Assembly: GCA_028583605.1 (NCBI GenBank)
Contig: CM053331.1
Coordinates: 4,348,508-4,412,507, forward strand
DNA: 64,000 bases
Direction of reading: 5' to 3'
From: Dastarcus helophoroides
Lineage: Eukaryota > Arthropoda > Insecta > Coleoptera > Bothrideridae
Numbering within the stretch: the first letter of the stretch is position 1; each line of letters begins with the position of its first letter. Under the pieces are notes generated by a model, which did no database searches, had not been told where the DNA came from, and saw only the letters and a program-made list of their open reading frames with translations. Below, one piece after another: positions 12,970-23,261 of this stretch. The position numbers were made by a program, and so were the translations under genes.

Positions 12970-13262
12970 TAATACATTTTTTTTTGCCATCAATAGAACA
13001 AAAACAGAAATAAATCTAAAATATGCCATTATTTTCAAAAACTCCAGTATGCACTCAATATCTATTGCCAATGACCATATTCATAGTTCGCAACTACATT
13101 TTCCTGCCCCCTTTTTGTCATTTTTTTTTTTTTGCCATCAACAGAACAAAAACAGAATAAAGCTGAAACATGCCATTCTTTCCAAAAACTCCAGTATGCT
13201 CTCAATATCTATTGCCAATGACCATAGTTCATAACTGCATTTTCCAGCCCCCTTTTTTTCTT
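12970..13262. repeat. Two-copy ~145 bp direct repeat
   Basis: The block TTTTTTTTGCCATCAATAGA ... CTCAATATCTATTGCCAATG ... TTTTCCTGCCCCCTTTTT (12974 on) is repeated with a few differences from about 13122. It lies inside the LTR element just after the 62 bp array. Confidence 0.8.
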
Positions 13263-14888
13263 TCAGCCTTCACTATTTTATGCATACAAATGTCTAAACG
13301 TTTTTATTCGTAAAATCTCAGATATGCAAAACTTACTTTTTTTTTTTGTTAATGTGAGCTTCTTTTTTTCTATAGGGCAATACAAAATCACCAATTTTAT
13401 TAGTTTTTTTAACTCTTGTAAAATATTATTATTTATCACTTTTGACTAGTAATTTTTATTACTTAGTGATCTTTTTACATAACCCTCGGCCAATCCTTAA
13501 TTCAAATCAAGCTCATAAAGCTATACGTTAGATTTGACCGTTTGCCCCATGTATATCAGGATACATCCAAAAATTTTCAAACAGGAAAAATTGCATTTGT
13601 TTGCACTACTATCTATTGCCATAAATTTAAGGATACCAAAACAAAATATGTGCCTCTGAAAACCTACTTTAGCACGTGTGTGCAATTTTGTCAAGCTGTC
13701 GGTATAAAAGAAACAACTATTTGTTACCCTCGTTCATTATCGCATCCAACGATTTAGGTTTTTAATCTAGGGCATAACCAATGATTACGTCATAGTAAAT
13801 TTATAGCAGGAACCAAACTGGAGGTCAAATAAACTAAGTTGTACTATGTTTTTAACTTCGGCTCTTCTTCGGTATAGAATGCGTTTCGAAATAAGAAATA
13901 TTACACCCAAGATTATACCCAGCCGTGCGGCTGTGTTTGTTTACTTTAAAAACGAGCCAACGAATGTGTTCCAGACATTAAATGACGCATTCGGTCCCTT
14001 ATCCATGAAAGGCGTAAAAAACTACTACCGATTCAATGAAAGGAATCGTGATTCTTTTATCGGATTCAGTGGTAAATTTTACTGGATTGTTACGTTCTGC
14101 TTTATTTCACAAAATATTTTAAAAAACAAAAATTGCATTTGACTAGTACCGATTGAACAAAATGTTACTCTGTTTTAGTAAATTAATTTATTCTTTACTG
14201 CTATGTGGATATTTCGTAACGGGCGAGGCAACGCCACCCAACATAGCGATACTCCCTGCAGTCAGTCGTCAGACCGACCAAGAGACAAATCTCATATAGT
14301 TTGTTGATCTAACACCCTGAATGGTTTGTTTGGGTATCAAATTTAAGTAGGCAATCGGTGACAGAATTAAAATTGAACTTAGCGACACTTTCTTCATCTT
14401 TACTTTCCTTTACTTTGCAAACAATGAATTGGGTCAAATCATGCGTACTTTACGTACTCCATCCAGTATGTAAACTTTTCAACAGAGCTGATTAATTGCT
14501 TATCTATGCGGTAGCCAACAGAGTAAAATTTAAAAAAATAGAAACTAAAACTTCATCAAGGAAGTAACAAAGCTTTAAAGAAATCATTTCTAAGTACTGC
14601 CCAATTTCTTAAGTAGAAGATCCATTGTTAATCCAATTATGGACATCAGTGACAAAAAAAATAAAACAATCAACTCTTACCAGTTCTGGCCGATCTAACC
14701 ATTAAAACTCGCTTTTTTACTACCTGATTTAACCATTTTTTTTTTTAAATTTCCGAACGAAGTAGAGGGAGAGCGATTTCACAGGAATCACTTTGGTACT
14801 GCCTACAGATTTCACCATTTCCACAACTAACTTTTTCATTGCACTTTTCGCAAAAATTTCGGAAAACAGAGGGGAATCCCACCGCTGC
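13263..14888. other. Non-coding interior of the LTR element
   Basis: About 1.6 kb without tandem repeats or a convincing protein. The longest open stretches (13542-13757, 13846-14142) show no retroelement motifs. A GC-rich patch at 14217-14290 (CGGGCGAGGCAACGCC) is unexplained. The last 20 bp before the right LTR include purine-rich AAAACAGAGGGGA. Confidence 0.5.
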
Positions 14889-15211
14889 TGTTAGATTCGT
14901 GTTCCTCCTCCATAATTTAAACATCAATAACGGTAGCGACACACAAATTATAACGATAATAAAAGGTAACACAAATTATAACGATAATAAAAGGTAACAC
15001 AAACTTCAAAATATTAATTAAACGAATGTTAAAACAGGTAACGATTTATCGATTAACTGAACAGGAATATCGAATTAACAATCCACTTCCGCCAGGCCCG
15101 AGTGACGCTGGGAGAGTATCCCCGCAGCCGGGACAAGCTAAGATTGGAATTCTTTCCTGGTGATTGGCGCCACGAAATATAAACAATGCGGGCCAACTCT
15201 GGTTGCTTACA
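14889..15211. repeat. Right LTR of the 4.24 kb element
   Basis: I saw no mismatch to the left LTR over 323 bp. It is followed by GTAT, matching the base run just left of the other LTR. Confidence 0.85.
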
Positions 15212-15408
15212 GTATACAGTCGTTTGTCGCCTTTCTGTTTAACTTCAGCACACAGCACATAGCATCTTTATTACAGGCAACCTAGTTTAACGCAAAAAAG
15301 ACATTAAAGATTATATTAAGAAAAACCCTAACATTATGGTCATTTCTGATGATGAACTGAATGGAATAGAATTTTTTGAGGCGATTAAAATAAAAACTGT
15401 CATATAAT

Positions 15409-15550
15409 TTTGGTGAAACGAACTGGTTCTTGGTTATCATTAAAAATTGAAATACAAATCTTGTCCCCTGAAACCAAGAAAGTTTAAAAAACACAACGAA
15501 GGTTGCTCTAACGCGTTTCGATAGCCAAGCTATCATCTTTAGAGAGATAC
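15409..15550 (+). mobile_element. Penelope-like terminal repeat, single copy
   Basis: Family consensus in this orientation: GGTGGAACGGACTGGTCC, then TTGAAATACAAATCTTGTCC, CCTGAAACCAAGAAAG, CACAACAAAGGTTGCTC, and the hairpin GATAGCCAAGCTATC with CATCTTCAGAG. This copy begins GGTGAAACGAACTGG and reaches the hairpin. It is followed by a perfect AGAGAGATA-C-TATCTCTCT palindrome (15541-15559). Read on the minus strand, the hairpin region has hammerhead-like blocks, but here CUGA is changed to CUAA. I infer a terminal repeat of a Penelope-like element. Confidence 0.6.
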
Positions 15551-15559
15551 TATCTCTCT

Positions 15560-15870
15560 ATCATCTTCGGAGAAGTTAGCCGATGAAATGTAGCTATGAT
15601 CATGTAGAATTCAAATTCTTTAAAACATGAAGTTATATCAAGCCGGGATAGAGGTCAAAGGTTGCATATCATATCTTCGTGATTTGGTGAAGAGCAAGTC
15701 ATGACAACATCGTTATTAACTACCGACGTGTGTTGGCTACTATACCGTGACCAAGAACTTCAAGCAACTTCGATTTTAAAACAAACTCCTTTCTAAACTT
15801 GAGGCAATGAAGGTGATGAGCCAACAAAATGTCTACATTTTATTTGGTTGATTTTGTTATTAGCGAGTTG
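15560..15870. other. Unassigned ~310 bp between two terminal repeats
   Basis: It could be internal sequence of a Penelope-like element, since it lies between two same-orientation terminal repeats. I could not recognise an RT or GIY-YIG motif in either strand. Confidence 0.3.
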
Positions 15871-15881
15871 TTTCTTATCAA

Positions 15882-16114
15882 ATTCTTTTTGGTGGAACGA
15901 ACTGGTCCTTGGTTATCTTCGAAAATTGAAATACAAATCTTGTCCCCTGAAACCAAGAAAGATAAAAAACACAACAACGCGTTTCGCTAGCCAAGCTATC
16001 ATCTTCAGAGAAATACTCGACAGCTTGGATATCGAAACGCCTTAGAGCAACCTTTGTTGTTTTTTTTAATATTTCTTGGTTTCAGGGAACAAGATTTGTA
16101 TTTCAATTATCAAG
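15882..16114. mobile_element. Penelope-like palindromic copy with target duplication
   Basis: The left arm starts GGTGGAACGAACTGGTCC at about 15891 and reaches GCTAGCCAAGCTATC and CTTCAGAG. The sequence then turns around through ATATCGAAACGCC into the reverse arm ending TTTGTATTTCAATTATCAAG. Only the left arm carries the ~34 nt GGTGGAACG extension. TTCTTATCAA occurs at 15872-15881 and 16115-16124, a 10 bp target duplication. Inverted pairing of terminal repeats, a one-sided ~34 nt extension and variable-length target duplications are known traits of Penelope elements. Confidence 0.65.
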
Positions 16115-16135
16115 TTCTTATCAATAATACAATAA

Positions 16136-16246
16136 TGTATAAGTTTTCGATAGCCAGAGAGATAGAGTTTCTTTCTGACGATGATAGCTTAGCTATCGAA
16201 AAGCATTAGAGCAACCTTTGTTGTGTTTTTTAATCTTTCTTGGTTT
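16136..16246 (-). mobile_element. Penelope-like terminal repeat, split by another element
   Basis: The reverse-orientation copy reads CTGACGATGATAGCTTAGC, then TATCGAAAAGCATTAGAGC, and stops at TTTCAGG at 16250. Its last ~25 bp (AAGATTTGTATTTCAATTA) resume at 17798 beyond a 1.5 kb insertion. The hammerhead-like core here is CUGACGA, hairpin GATAGC-TTA-GCTATC, GAAA, with AUU before AGAGC. It differs from other copies at positions where a hammerhead tolerates change. Confidence 0.55.
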
Positions 16247-16254
16247 CAGGGGTC

Positions 16255-17789
16255 GGTACCCCGACTTTTTACCCGACGACAAAAAATCCAGGACAAAAAT
16301 TCCTCCACAAAATATCCAACAAACAAAATGTCCAACAGATAAAATATCCGCAGACAAAATATCCAACGGACAAAATCTCCATGAACAAAATATTTACGAA
16401 AAATTATTTAATAAAATAAAATGCTAACACGGCGTGCAACAATCAACAGTAGAAACTTATCAGATAAACTGTAAATGAACTAATTTCACATATGAAAGAA
16501 ATTCACTCATTTTTTGAAATGTAAATATATGGAATTAGAGTGCTTATCCTATTAAAATACTTTAGTTTCTACGTTTCGTGGAATTATTGTATTTTTAGAT
16601 TATCTTTTGCCACACTTACTTAGGTAAACGATATTAACTTAACTTTCAGAAAAAAATGGAATCGCTACTATTTACGTCTACGGTACAGGTGTATAATATA
16701 CACATGTACGGGATTTTTTTTTATATTTTGGACCCAGAGACTAAATAGACTGAACCTAACACGGTAAGCAGTGAAGCCAGTTGGAAGCCTGGCGAAAGCC
16801 TAGCTCCATCTAGCTCGCAATGCCCTCTTATTATCTGACAGACCTTTGCGAAGATAACATCGGTTTTTTTTTAAGAAAATGGGCTGTAAATATGGGGAAG
16901 TGTATTGTGGATCATTGTTGAAACCTCAGTGAACACATTAGTGAAGGAGAATCAAGAGTTTCATTCTATGGGTAGGTAAAAATAAAATATATAAATATTC
17001 AATTATCGGCGTGTGTGCGTCGCCATTTTACTGCAATCATGACGTGTTTACAGCATCGGCTTAACAATATTGTACACAGGCGTCGAGTATTGAAAGAAAA
17101 TTATTTTACTATTAAACCAAGATGTCTTTGAAAATAGTTCTCCTACTTTACAAAAAGCACTTTTAAATTATCTTTTGGCCAACCTATCTTAGGTTTTTCA
17201 ATTTAAACTAAGTTTCGAATTATGAAATGTACTATTAGTCGACATTCGAAGGTGTGGATAATCACTACTTCCCGAAATACTTAAAATGCTGCATGAGACA
17301 AATTGAAACGTTTCTTTTATATTTTTGGACCCTACATGGGGACTTGAATTGAGGAGCTACAAGAAAACCTTGAATACAAAAATTAAACATTTTTTATGTG
17401 TTATTTTTTAGACAAATCAGCAAAAATTCGTGTGCCTTGCAAAGTCAAAGGTATAAAAAAGTGTAATTTTTTCTCATTTCAAAAATATATCATTTTTGAT
17501 AATTTGATAATAATTTAGTAGCTCGATCAAAAAAAATTAACGCATCTAATTTATAGATCTGATATTTTGTCTGTCGGTTATTCTGTCACCGAATAATTTA
17601 TCGCTTGGAAATTTTGTCATTCGGATTTTTGCCAGCGAATATTTTGTCTCCGGATATTTTGTCTATTGAAAATTTTGTGTATTGAATATTTTATCTGCGG
17701 ATATTATTTCAGAGATGTGTTGTCGCGGATATTATTTCAGAGATATTTTGTCGCGGATATTTTGTCATCGGTCTAAAAGTCGTGCTGCC
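16255..17789. mobile_element. Non-autonomous DNA transposon, hAT-like, 1.5 kb
   Basis: The element splits a Penelope-like repeat and is flanked by CAGGGGTC at 16247-16254 and 17790-17797, an 8 bp duplication as in hAT. The ends are imperfect inverted repeats: GGTACCCCGACTTTTTACCC on the left, and on the reverse strand of the right end GGCAGCACGACTTTTAGACC. Immediately inside both ends a short motif near GACAAAATATCC recurs about 6-8 times (16285-16400; inverted at 17560-17775). There is no transposase. Because hAT ends often begin CAGGGGT, the exact border between duplication and terminal repeat is uncertain. Confidence 0.6.
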
Positions 17790-17815
17790 CAGGGGTCAAG
17801 ATTTGTATTTCAATT

Positions 17816-18511
17816 ACTGTCATATAGTTACCGCACAACGACGTTTTATTCTTAATAAATCCGGTCAGGGTTTAAATATTCTATAGCTTTAGCCATGGAG
17901 TGTCTTAGGTAGCATGTCCTTCATTTTAATCACATATTTGAAAGGCTTATAAAGACTGCAGGTCGAGATTAATTCATTATTCCTCTTTTAAATAGGGGGT
18001 AACTTAGCCTATGAATTCCCCCCTAACAAGGCGCTACTGATTCATAACAATCTCTTAATAAACATTGTTCATTGTCAAGTCAACAGACGCCAAACACGGT
18101 AGCAGATCGAGAGATAAGGAAGATTACCAAAAGAGAAGTTGGCCGAACTAATGATTAACACATTTTTACATTTTACACCCCATAATTGTATTTTCATAAA
18201 ATTAAAACTAATATGAAAATAATTACCTATGCTATACATTTTTGGTTCCTTTAATTTAACAGTTTGGAGTAAAATAACGGTGCAATCAAAAATATAAATA
18301 AAGTAAAAAGTGTATTAAAATCTGACATAAACTGAAACAAAAATTTTAAAATATATAAAAAAAGATGCATTAACAAAATTACTGTTCAATGCTCAAACAG
18401 CTGACCAGGTCGAAATATTGAGAAAGCAAACCGTAATTATGAAAAGTAGCGAGAGAAAAGTCGGGTTGGGAAGAAGCTGGTGTTTGAATAGAACCAAGCT
18501 TCTAATTATAA
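17816..18511. other. Unassigned AT-rich sequence
   Basis: No gene, tandem repeat or element ends recognised. It ends at the TA target site of the following mariner. Confidence 0.4.
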
Positions 18512-18587
18512 TACGAGGGTAAATCAAATATGACCCGAAATTTGTTTTTAAAATTTCATTGGTACAAAATACATACAGTGCTAGTCT

Positions 18588-18687
18588 TGAAATACAGAAC
18601 TTGTCCCCTGAAACCAAGAAAGATTAAAAAACACAACAAAGGTTGCTCTAACGCGTTTCGACAGCCAAGCTGTCGTCTTCAGAGAGA
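18588..18687 (+). mobile_element. Penelope-like terminal repeat inside the mariner
   Basis: A 100 bp copy runs from TGAAATACAGAACTTGTCC to CTTCAGAGAGA, without the 34 nt extension. It is flanked by AGTGCTAGTCT at 18577-18587 and 18688-18698, an 11 bp target duplication. The hairpin is GACAGC-CAA-GCTGTC, while most copies have GATAGC-CAA-GCTATC: both sides of one stem base pair changed together. That supports a selected RNA fold in the ancestor. Confidence 0.65.
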
Positions 18688-18974
18688 AGTGCTAGTCTGT
18701 AACTTAGAATAAATTTAGTAAATCAAAGACAGTTTTTTTTCGGAAATATGCTCAAACACATTATTGATTAATATTTTAATTTGCACCCTTTTTGATGCAG
18801 GAAAATTTTATACAGCTTGCCTTAAATTGACGTCAATATGTCGTAATCGACAATTTTTTTAAATGACAACCTTATTTTTTTCTTGACTATTCTTAAAGGA
18901 TATATCAAGTTACACATGCGTACCAAATTTCAATTTTTAACAATAATATTAACTAATTTGAAAAATCAAGGAAT

Positions 18975-19743
18975 CTGATTCAACTCAATAATCTGTCTTC
19001 AATAAATGTTCAAAATGTTGTCCATTTACTAGCTGATGATGCCTTAAATGGAACTGAAACTCGTTTTAAACATTTATAATTCCTTCGGGGGAAATTAGTT
19101 TACACTCCTGTTTATTCGTCCTTTTAACTCCTCAATATTTGCAGGTTTGGTCTTAAAAATTTTGCTCTTTAAATACCCCCGTAACAAATAGTCTATAGGT
19201 GTTAAATACGGAGACCTGCATGGCCATTCAAAAGATCCTCTTCTATCGATCCATCTGCCAAAAATACATCATCCAGATACTCACTGATAGGTTTTGCAAA
19301 ATGAGGGTGGGCGCCGTTTTGTTGAAACCAGATGTTTCTATTCGGGACATTAGCTTCGACCAGATCAAAAAACAAAATAGCTAAATCAGGAATTAGCTCT
19401 TCCTGCAAGAATTCTAAATATCCTGCCCCATTGAGATTTCCTTGGAAGAAAATTGGTTCTATAACTTGATCACCAACAATTCCTGCCCAAGCATTGACTT
19501 TCTCTGAATGTTGGCATTCCCTGAGTTGTTGTCTGTCCAGTAACGACAATGTTGACGGTTAAGCTCACCATTTAACATAAACGTTGATTCTTCCGAAAAC
19601 AGAATATTTTCTATGTTTGGAATATTTCGGTCTAGTAAATCCATCCTTGGTTCGCAAAACTGGAATCTTCTATCCGGATCATCTTCTAAGAGTTCATGGA
19701 GGATTGTTATTTTATAAGGATAAAATTTTTGCATTTGTAAGGG
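18975..19743 (-). pseudogene. Tc3-like transposase fragment, dead
   Basis: Minus-strand frames show, in order, ELLEDDPDRRFQFCE, a FSEESTFMLNGELNR block, a W-AG-IVGDQVIEPIFFQGN block, WFQQNGAHPHFA, and in another frame WPCRSPYLTPIDY. These match the IS630/Tc1/mariner transposases commonly annotated as 'Tc3-like' in insect genomes. The N-terminal DNA-binding half is absent. Two catalytic positions are altered by comparison with the usual FSDES and QQDGA (here FSEES and QQNGA), and there are frameshifts near 19540 and 19220, so it cannot be active. A C-terminal QLVNGQHFEHLL-type tail is readable to about 18980. It directly abuts the mariner pseudogene with no ends of its own visible. Confidence 0.7.
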
Positions 19744-20709
19744 CGCGTTTGCAGCCAATTGCGCACAAATGTGTCAACAACAGCACCATCATGGAATCGC
19801 TCATCTCCTAGAGCTTCTTTCAGGGACTCAAAGCTAATGATTGCATGGGGATAATTCGAGACTATAAGAATTGTATTCTAATGTTGCTCAATGCATTTGC
19901 TCTAATTTCTGATGTGTCAGATTGGCTGAGTGGGGGCTGGCGTTGTCGTGAAACAAAATCACATTTCTGACCGAAAATTCGCGCCTCTTGCACCAATATT
20001 TACGTTTTGCTTTATCCAATAGCTGGCAGTAGTAGACTGCATTAACACTTCAGGCAGAAAATCGACGTTTACAACCCCTTTAAAATTCCAAGTCGCCATC
20101 TCAAGAACCTTTCCAGCTGAGAGACAAATCTTTTTCTTGATGGTGCACATTTTCCCTTTCCGTTCAACGCCATGTTTGCTTGTTTAGATTCAGGAGTATA
20201 ATGGTGGACCCAAGTCTCATTATTCGTAACGACACGTTGCAAAAAACCATCACCTTCACGTTGTAAACGTCCAAGATAGAGCTGACAAATCTCCAGACGT
20301 AGCTGCTTCTGTTCTTCAGTCAAAAAACGTCAGGTACCCATCTGGTAGAAATGTTTCTAATTCCAAGCTCATTTGTAATGATGGATTGAGCATTGCCAAA
20401 GCTTATCCCTATCTGCCATCTGCAATTTCATTAACAGTTAAACGGCGATCGTCTTCCAAAAGGCGTTGAACAGGCGTTAATCTTGTTCGCAGCACACTGA
20501 TCCGAGGACGACGAGCTTGGGGTTCATTTTCAACTTGAGTTCGTCCTTTCAAAAATTTTTTCTGCCATTCATGAGTTTTTTTTTAAACAAGTATCCCCAA
20601 ACTGTGCTTCTATTCTTTGAAGAATTTCGGCTAACTTTACACTTTCAACGGCAAGAAATTTAATATTAATGCGCTGCGCAACGCGCGGATAAACTTCTTG
20701 CTCACTCAT
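19744..20709 (-). pseudogene. Mariner transposase, 5' two-thirds, broken
   Basis: It starts at ATG 20709 (MSEQEVYPRVAQRINIKFLA) about 150 nt inside the 5' terminal repeat. A helix-turn-helix region follows (EWQKKFLKGRTQVENEP..., DRRLTVNEIA), then LTEEQKQLRLEICQLYLGRL. The first catalytic block reads VTNNETWVHHY, where mariners normally have DETW, so D is N. The second block DNASPHSAN is present, but the YSPDL motif is damaged by a stop. Several in-frame stops and shifts occur. It breaks off at NWLQTRP near 19743, where the Tc3-like fragment begins. Confidence 0.8.
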
Positions 20710-20861
20710 TGTATTTACAACTTATGAGCGGCACATAATTCGCCTGAGTGCAGGAAATCACGTGATATCCCCACCTAACAAGTCTAAAAGTATGCGCACC
20801 CTCCCGACGCCGTTATGGCGATATGATAGACATTCTGGTTCATATTTGATTTACCCTCGTA

Positions 20862-21385
20862 GAATCGTGCGTTGTGCAACAACGACAAGTTTCAATAGCG
20901 TTAATATAACCTTTAAAACCGCATGAGCCTTAGTTCAAACAATAATAAAGTGGCACTTGTACACTCGTGTTCATTTTATGAAAGTTAATAAACACGCCCA
21001 AGGGACCACTTGACAAATGCTCCGGCTGTGTAAAGTCCCGGCAATATTAAAATCTCAAACGAATGGACGGGGTATAAGCTTATTCTTCAATGTTCATCGA
21101 AAATTTTTTATTACATTTAAATTTTGGGGCCACATTTAATATTTAAAACGAAAGAACTTTGCAAGAGCACGACTAGGAATCCTACAATATAAATTTCATC
21201 ATTTTTTTTTACAGATGAGTTAATTCGTTTTCTTAAATTTATTCATTCCTCATCTAAGGGTCCGGCGTATCTTTGGAGGTCCACAATCTGCAGATAAAAC
21301 AAAAATAATAATAAAAATTATGAATTGGTAGGTAAGCTTGCTATAGAACTTGGGCAAGAGACTTTAAACTAGTGTTTGGCGAATT
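20862..21385. other. Unassigned sequence
   Basis: No recognisable gene or repeat. The composition is ordinary for the window. Confidence 0.4.
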
Positions 21386-21387
21386 CC

Positions 21388-21530
21388 TAGTTCTTGTCTT
21401 GCTTTCTCTTTCCTGGTATTGCTTTCTCTTTCCTGGTATTGCTTTCTCTTCCCTTGTCTTGCTTTCTCTTTTCTTGTCTTGCTTTATCTTTTATTGTCTT
21501 GCTTTTTTTTGTTCTTGTCTTGTTCTTGCT
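21388..21530. repeat. ~21 bp minisatellite
   Basis: About seven units of CTTGTCTTGCTTTCTCTTTC and variants (CCTGGTATTGCTTTCTCTTT). It is followed by CTTGTTCTTGCTGCAAGAACAGG, in which CTTGTTCTTG partly mirrors CAAGAACAGG. The 221-codon plus ORF at 21372-22037 arises from the stop-free pyrimidine repeat plus AT-rich sequence, and I do not call it a gene. Confidence 0.8.
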
Positions 21531-21539
21531 GCAAGAACA

Positions 21540-23261
21540 GGTGAAAAACTTATGAGCAAGAATAAGGACAAGACAAGACGTTCTTTTAGCATGCTCAAGA
21601 TTTCTTGTCCAAAAATTCGCTTTCTTCAATTTTTTCCTAAAATAAGCTCCAGGACGATGTTTTTGCATATTCGAATACACAATCCTTTTACAAGTAATAA
21701 ATTCTGGCAAAGCCTATCACACTTGCAAATTATGAGGATTCCAGACAAGATCAAAATTAAAAGAAAATGTTCAATGTCAAGTTTTTCTCAAAATGACCTT
21801 GAATATCCAAAATTTAAGAAAAAAAATTATTTTTCCCTAAATTTTATTTTATTTTCAGATATTTTGAACCTTTCCCCAGCTTTGAATTTTATTCTCTCCC
21901 AATTTAAATTTCGATATTTCGTGTTTGGTCTCGAAATGAGAATTTTAACCAAGAAATTTTCACTCTTATTAAACATTTTGACTTTATTCGCAAAATTTAT
22001 CCCAACTAAACTCAGCTCAATTTCGATTTATTACTGAAACTTGACATTTTAATCTGAAGAGTTCGAATTTGAATTTAAAAAATCAGGAAAGTTTTTTTTA
22101 GGAATTTCAGAAATTAATTCGAAAGTTTAAATTCAGAGTTAAAAGGGTCGACTCTGGGGTGGAAAATTGGGTAAAAATATTACAGTAATTTAAAATTGAA
22201 GTTCAGAATTTGCGAAAATGTTAAACTTTTTCAGGAAAACTCGAATGTTTCTCAAAATATTGAATTTTCTAGTTTCATCGTCAAATTTTTGATTTTATAT
22301 TTTTGAAATCTTCTTAAAGTATTTTGAATTTTTCAAAAATTTGTTATTTTATCCCAAAAGTCTTAGGTTATCTACTTTTTAACTTTTTTTTTGAAATTAA
22401 CCTATTTACTGCATTTTTTGTTGAACAGTATCTTTTTGAAGGTAATAGCTTGGTTATCGAGCGTTAGAGCAACTGTCTTTGTGTTTTTTTAAACATTTTC
22501 TGGTTCAGGGAACATCGTATATAAATCTTCACTGGCTATTATAGCAATGTGATAAAAAAGAATGTAAGATTCGGGTGTAACGTCGAAAAATTCGATTTTG
22601 AAGTTAAGATTTTAACTGAAAAATTTAACTTTAATCATAAAATTGGAGAAATTCCACCAACAAAGTTCAAAATGTCCAAATGAAATATTTAAACGTTGAG
22701 TGTTTCGACTCTTTTTAAAAAATATGTTGAGTTTTGCCTGAAAAGTCGAATTTAGCTGTACAATTAAAATTTTAGGTTTTAACTGAAACTTGGGAATATG
22801 ACCCTCTAATTTTGCCAAAAGATTCATAAGCTAGGAAAAAACCACGAAATTATTACTAAAACGATATTTTTGGAGTGTTTTCTTTAAATATTAACTTTTT
22901 TTCTACATCTCCAGTCTAAATTTAAAACCTACTGTTAAAAAAGATTAATTTTTTCATTAAATTTTTTCAGGAATTTCTATTTTCATTTAAAAATTTCTAT
23001 TTTTTTATGAATTTTGGGTGAGTTTTCGTTTTGAGAGCACACATCTCCCATTTATCGTTTTATTTTGTCTTTGTATCTTTTATATATGATGCATTTTTTA
23101 AACTGATGGTGTTTCAATTAATTCTGAATTTAGATATTCTCTGCATCTTCTTTGCAATGTTGTGTTCATGTCATACATTGTTTTTATATTCATTTTATTT
23201 AACATTTCAGCGACCCAGTTTGAGACTATTTTAATTTTTAGTAATGAAACCTTCATTAGAA
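21540..23261. other. AT-rich sequence, no gene seen
   Basis: Mixed AT-rich sequence with scattered satellite-like TTCGAATTT cores. It contains one degraded Penelope-like repeat near 22441-22525. Short ORFs have low-complexity composition. Confidence 0.5.
22441..22525 (-). mobile_element. Degraded Penelope-like terminal repeat
   Basis: It is recognisable by GGTAATAGCTTGGTTATCGA, GCGTTAGAGCAACTGTC and TTCTGGTTCAGGGAACA in the reverse orientation. The hairpin stem has a mismatch (AATAGC against GTTATC) and the CUGANGA block is lost. No target duplication was seen. Confidence 0.5.

Larger units (their letters stand above)
10972..15211. mobile_element. Non-autonomous LTR retroelement, 4.24 kb
   Basis: Two 323 bp direct repeats (10972-11294 and 14889-15211), identical as far as I can compare by eye, each start TGTTAG and end CTTACA. 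The pair is bounded by GTAT at 10968-10971 and 15212-15215; neither repeat alone has a target duplication. This is an LTR element with a 4 bp, Gypsy-like target duplication. The 3594 bp interior has no gag, protease, RT or integrase, so the element must have depended on enzymes supplied elsewhere (LARD/TRIM-like). No convincing TGG-type primer site lies immediately inside either LTR. A purine-rich AAAACAGAGGGGA ends about 14 nt before the right LTR, so strand is unresolved. Identical LTRs imply a recent insertion or gene conversion. Confidence 0.85.
18514..20859 (-). mobile_element. Chimeric mariner element with both terminal repeats
   Basis: Both ends read CGAGGGTAAATCAAATATGA inward (18514-18533, and the reverse complement at 20840-20859), and each is flanked by TA (18512-18513, 20860-20861), the mariner target duplication. 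On the minus strand it begins with a mariner transposase pseudogene, switches near 19743 to a Tc3-like transposase fragment, then runs through about 270 bp of unknown sequence and a Penelope-like insertion to the 3' terminal repeat. The related element at 32094-33518 shows what the uninterrupted 3' part looks like. Intact ends mean it could have been mobilised in trans as a chimera. Confidence 0.8.

Noticed and set aside
14889..15211. The 323 bp duplicates interpreted as a simple segmental duplication
   Set aside because: TG...CA ends plus GTAT on the two outer sides only, and not around each copy, fit an LTR pair much better.
16255..17789. Helitron as an alternative for the CAGGGGTC-flanked element
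   Set aside because: Helitrons do not create target duplications or inverted ends. Both are seen here.
21372..22037. 221-codon plus-strand ORF
   Set aside because: Its first 60 codons are translated minisatellite (L/F/S/C-rich) and the rest is AT-rich sequence. There are no domain features.
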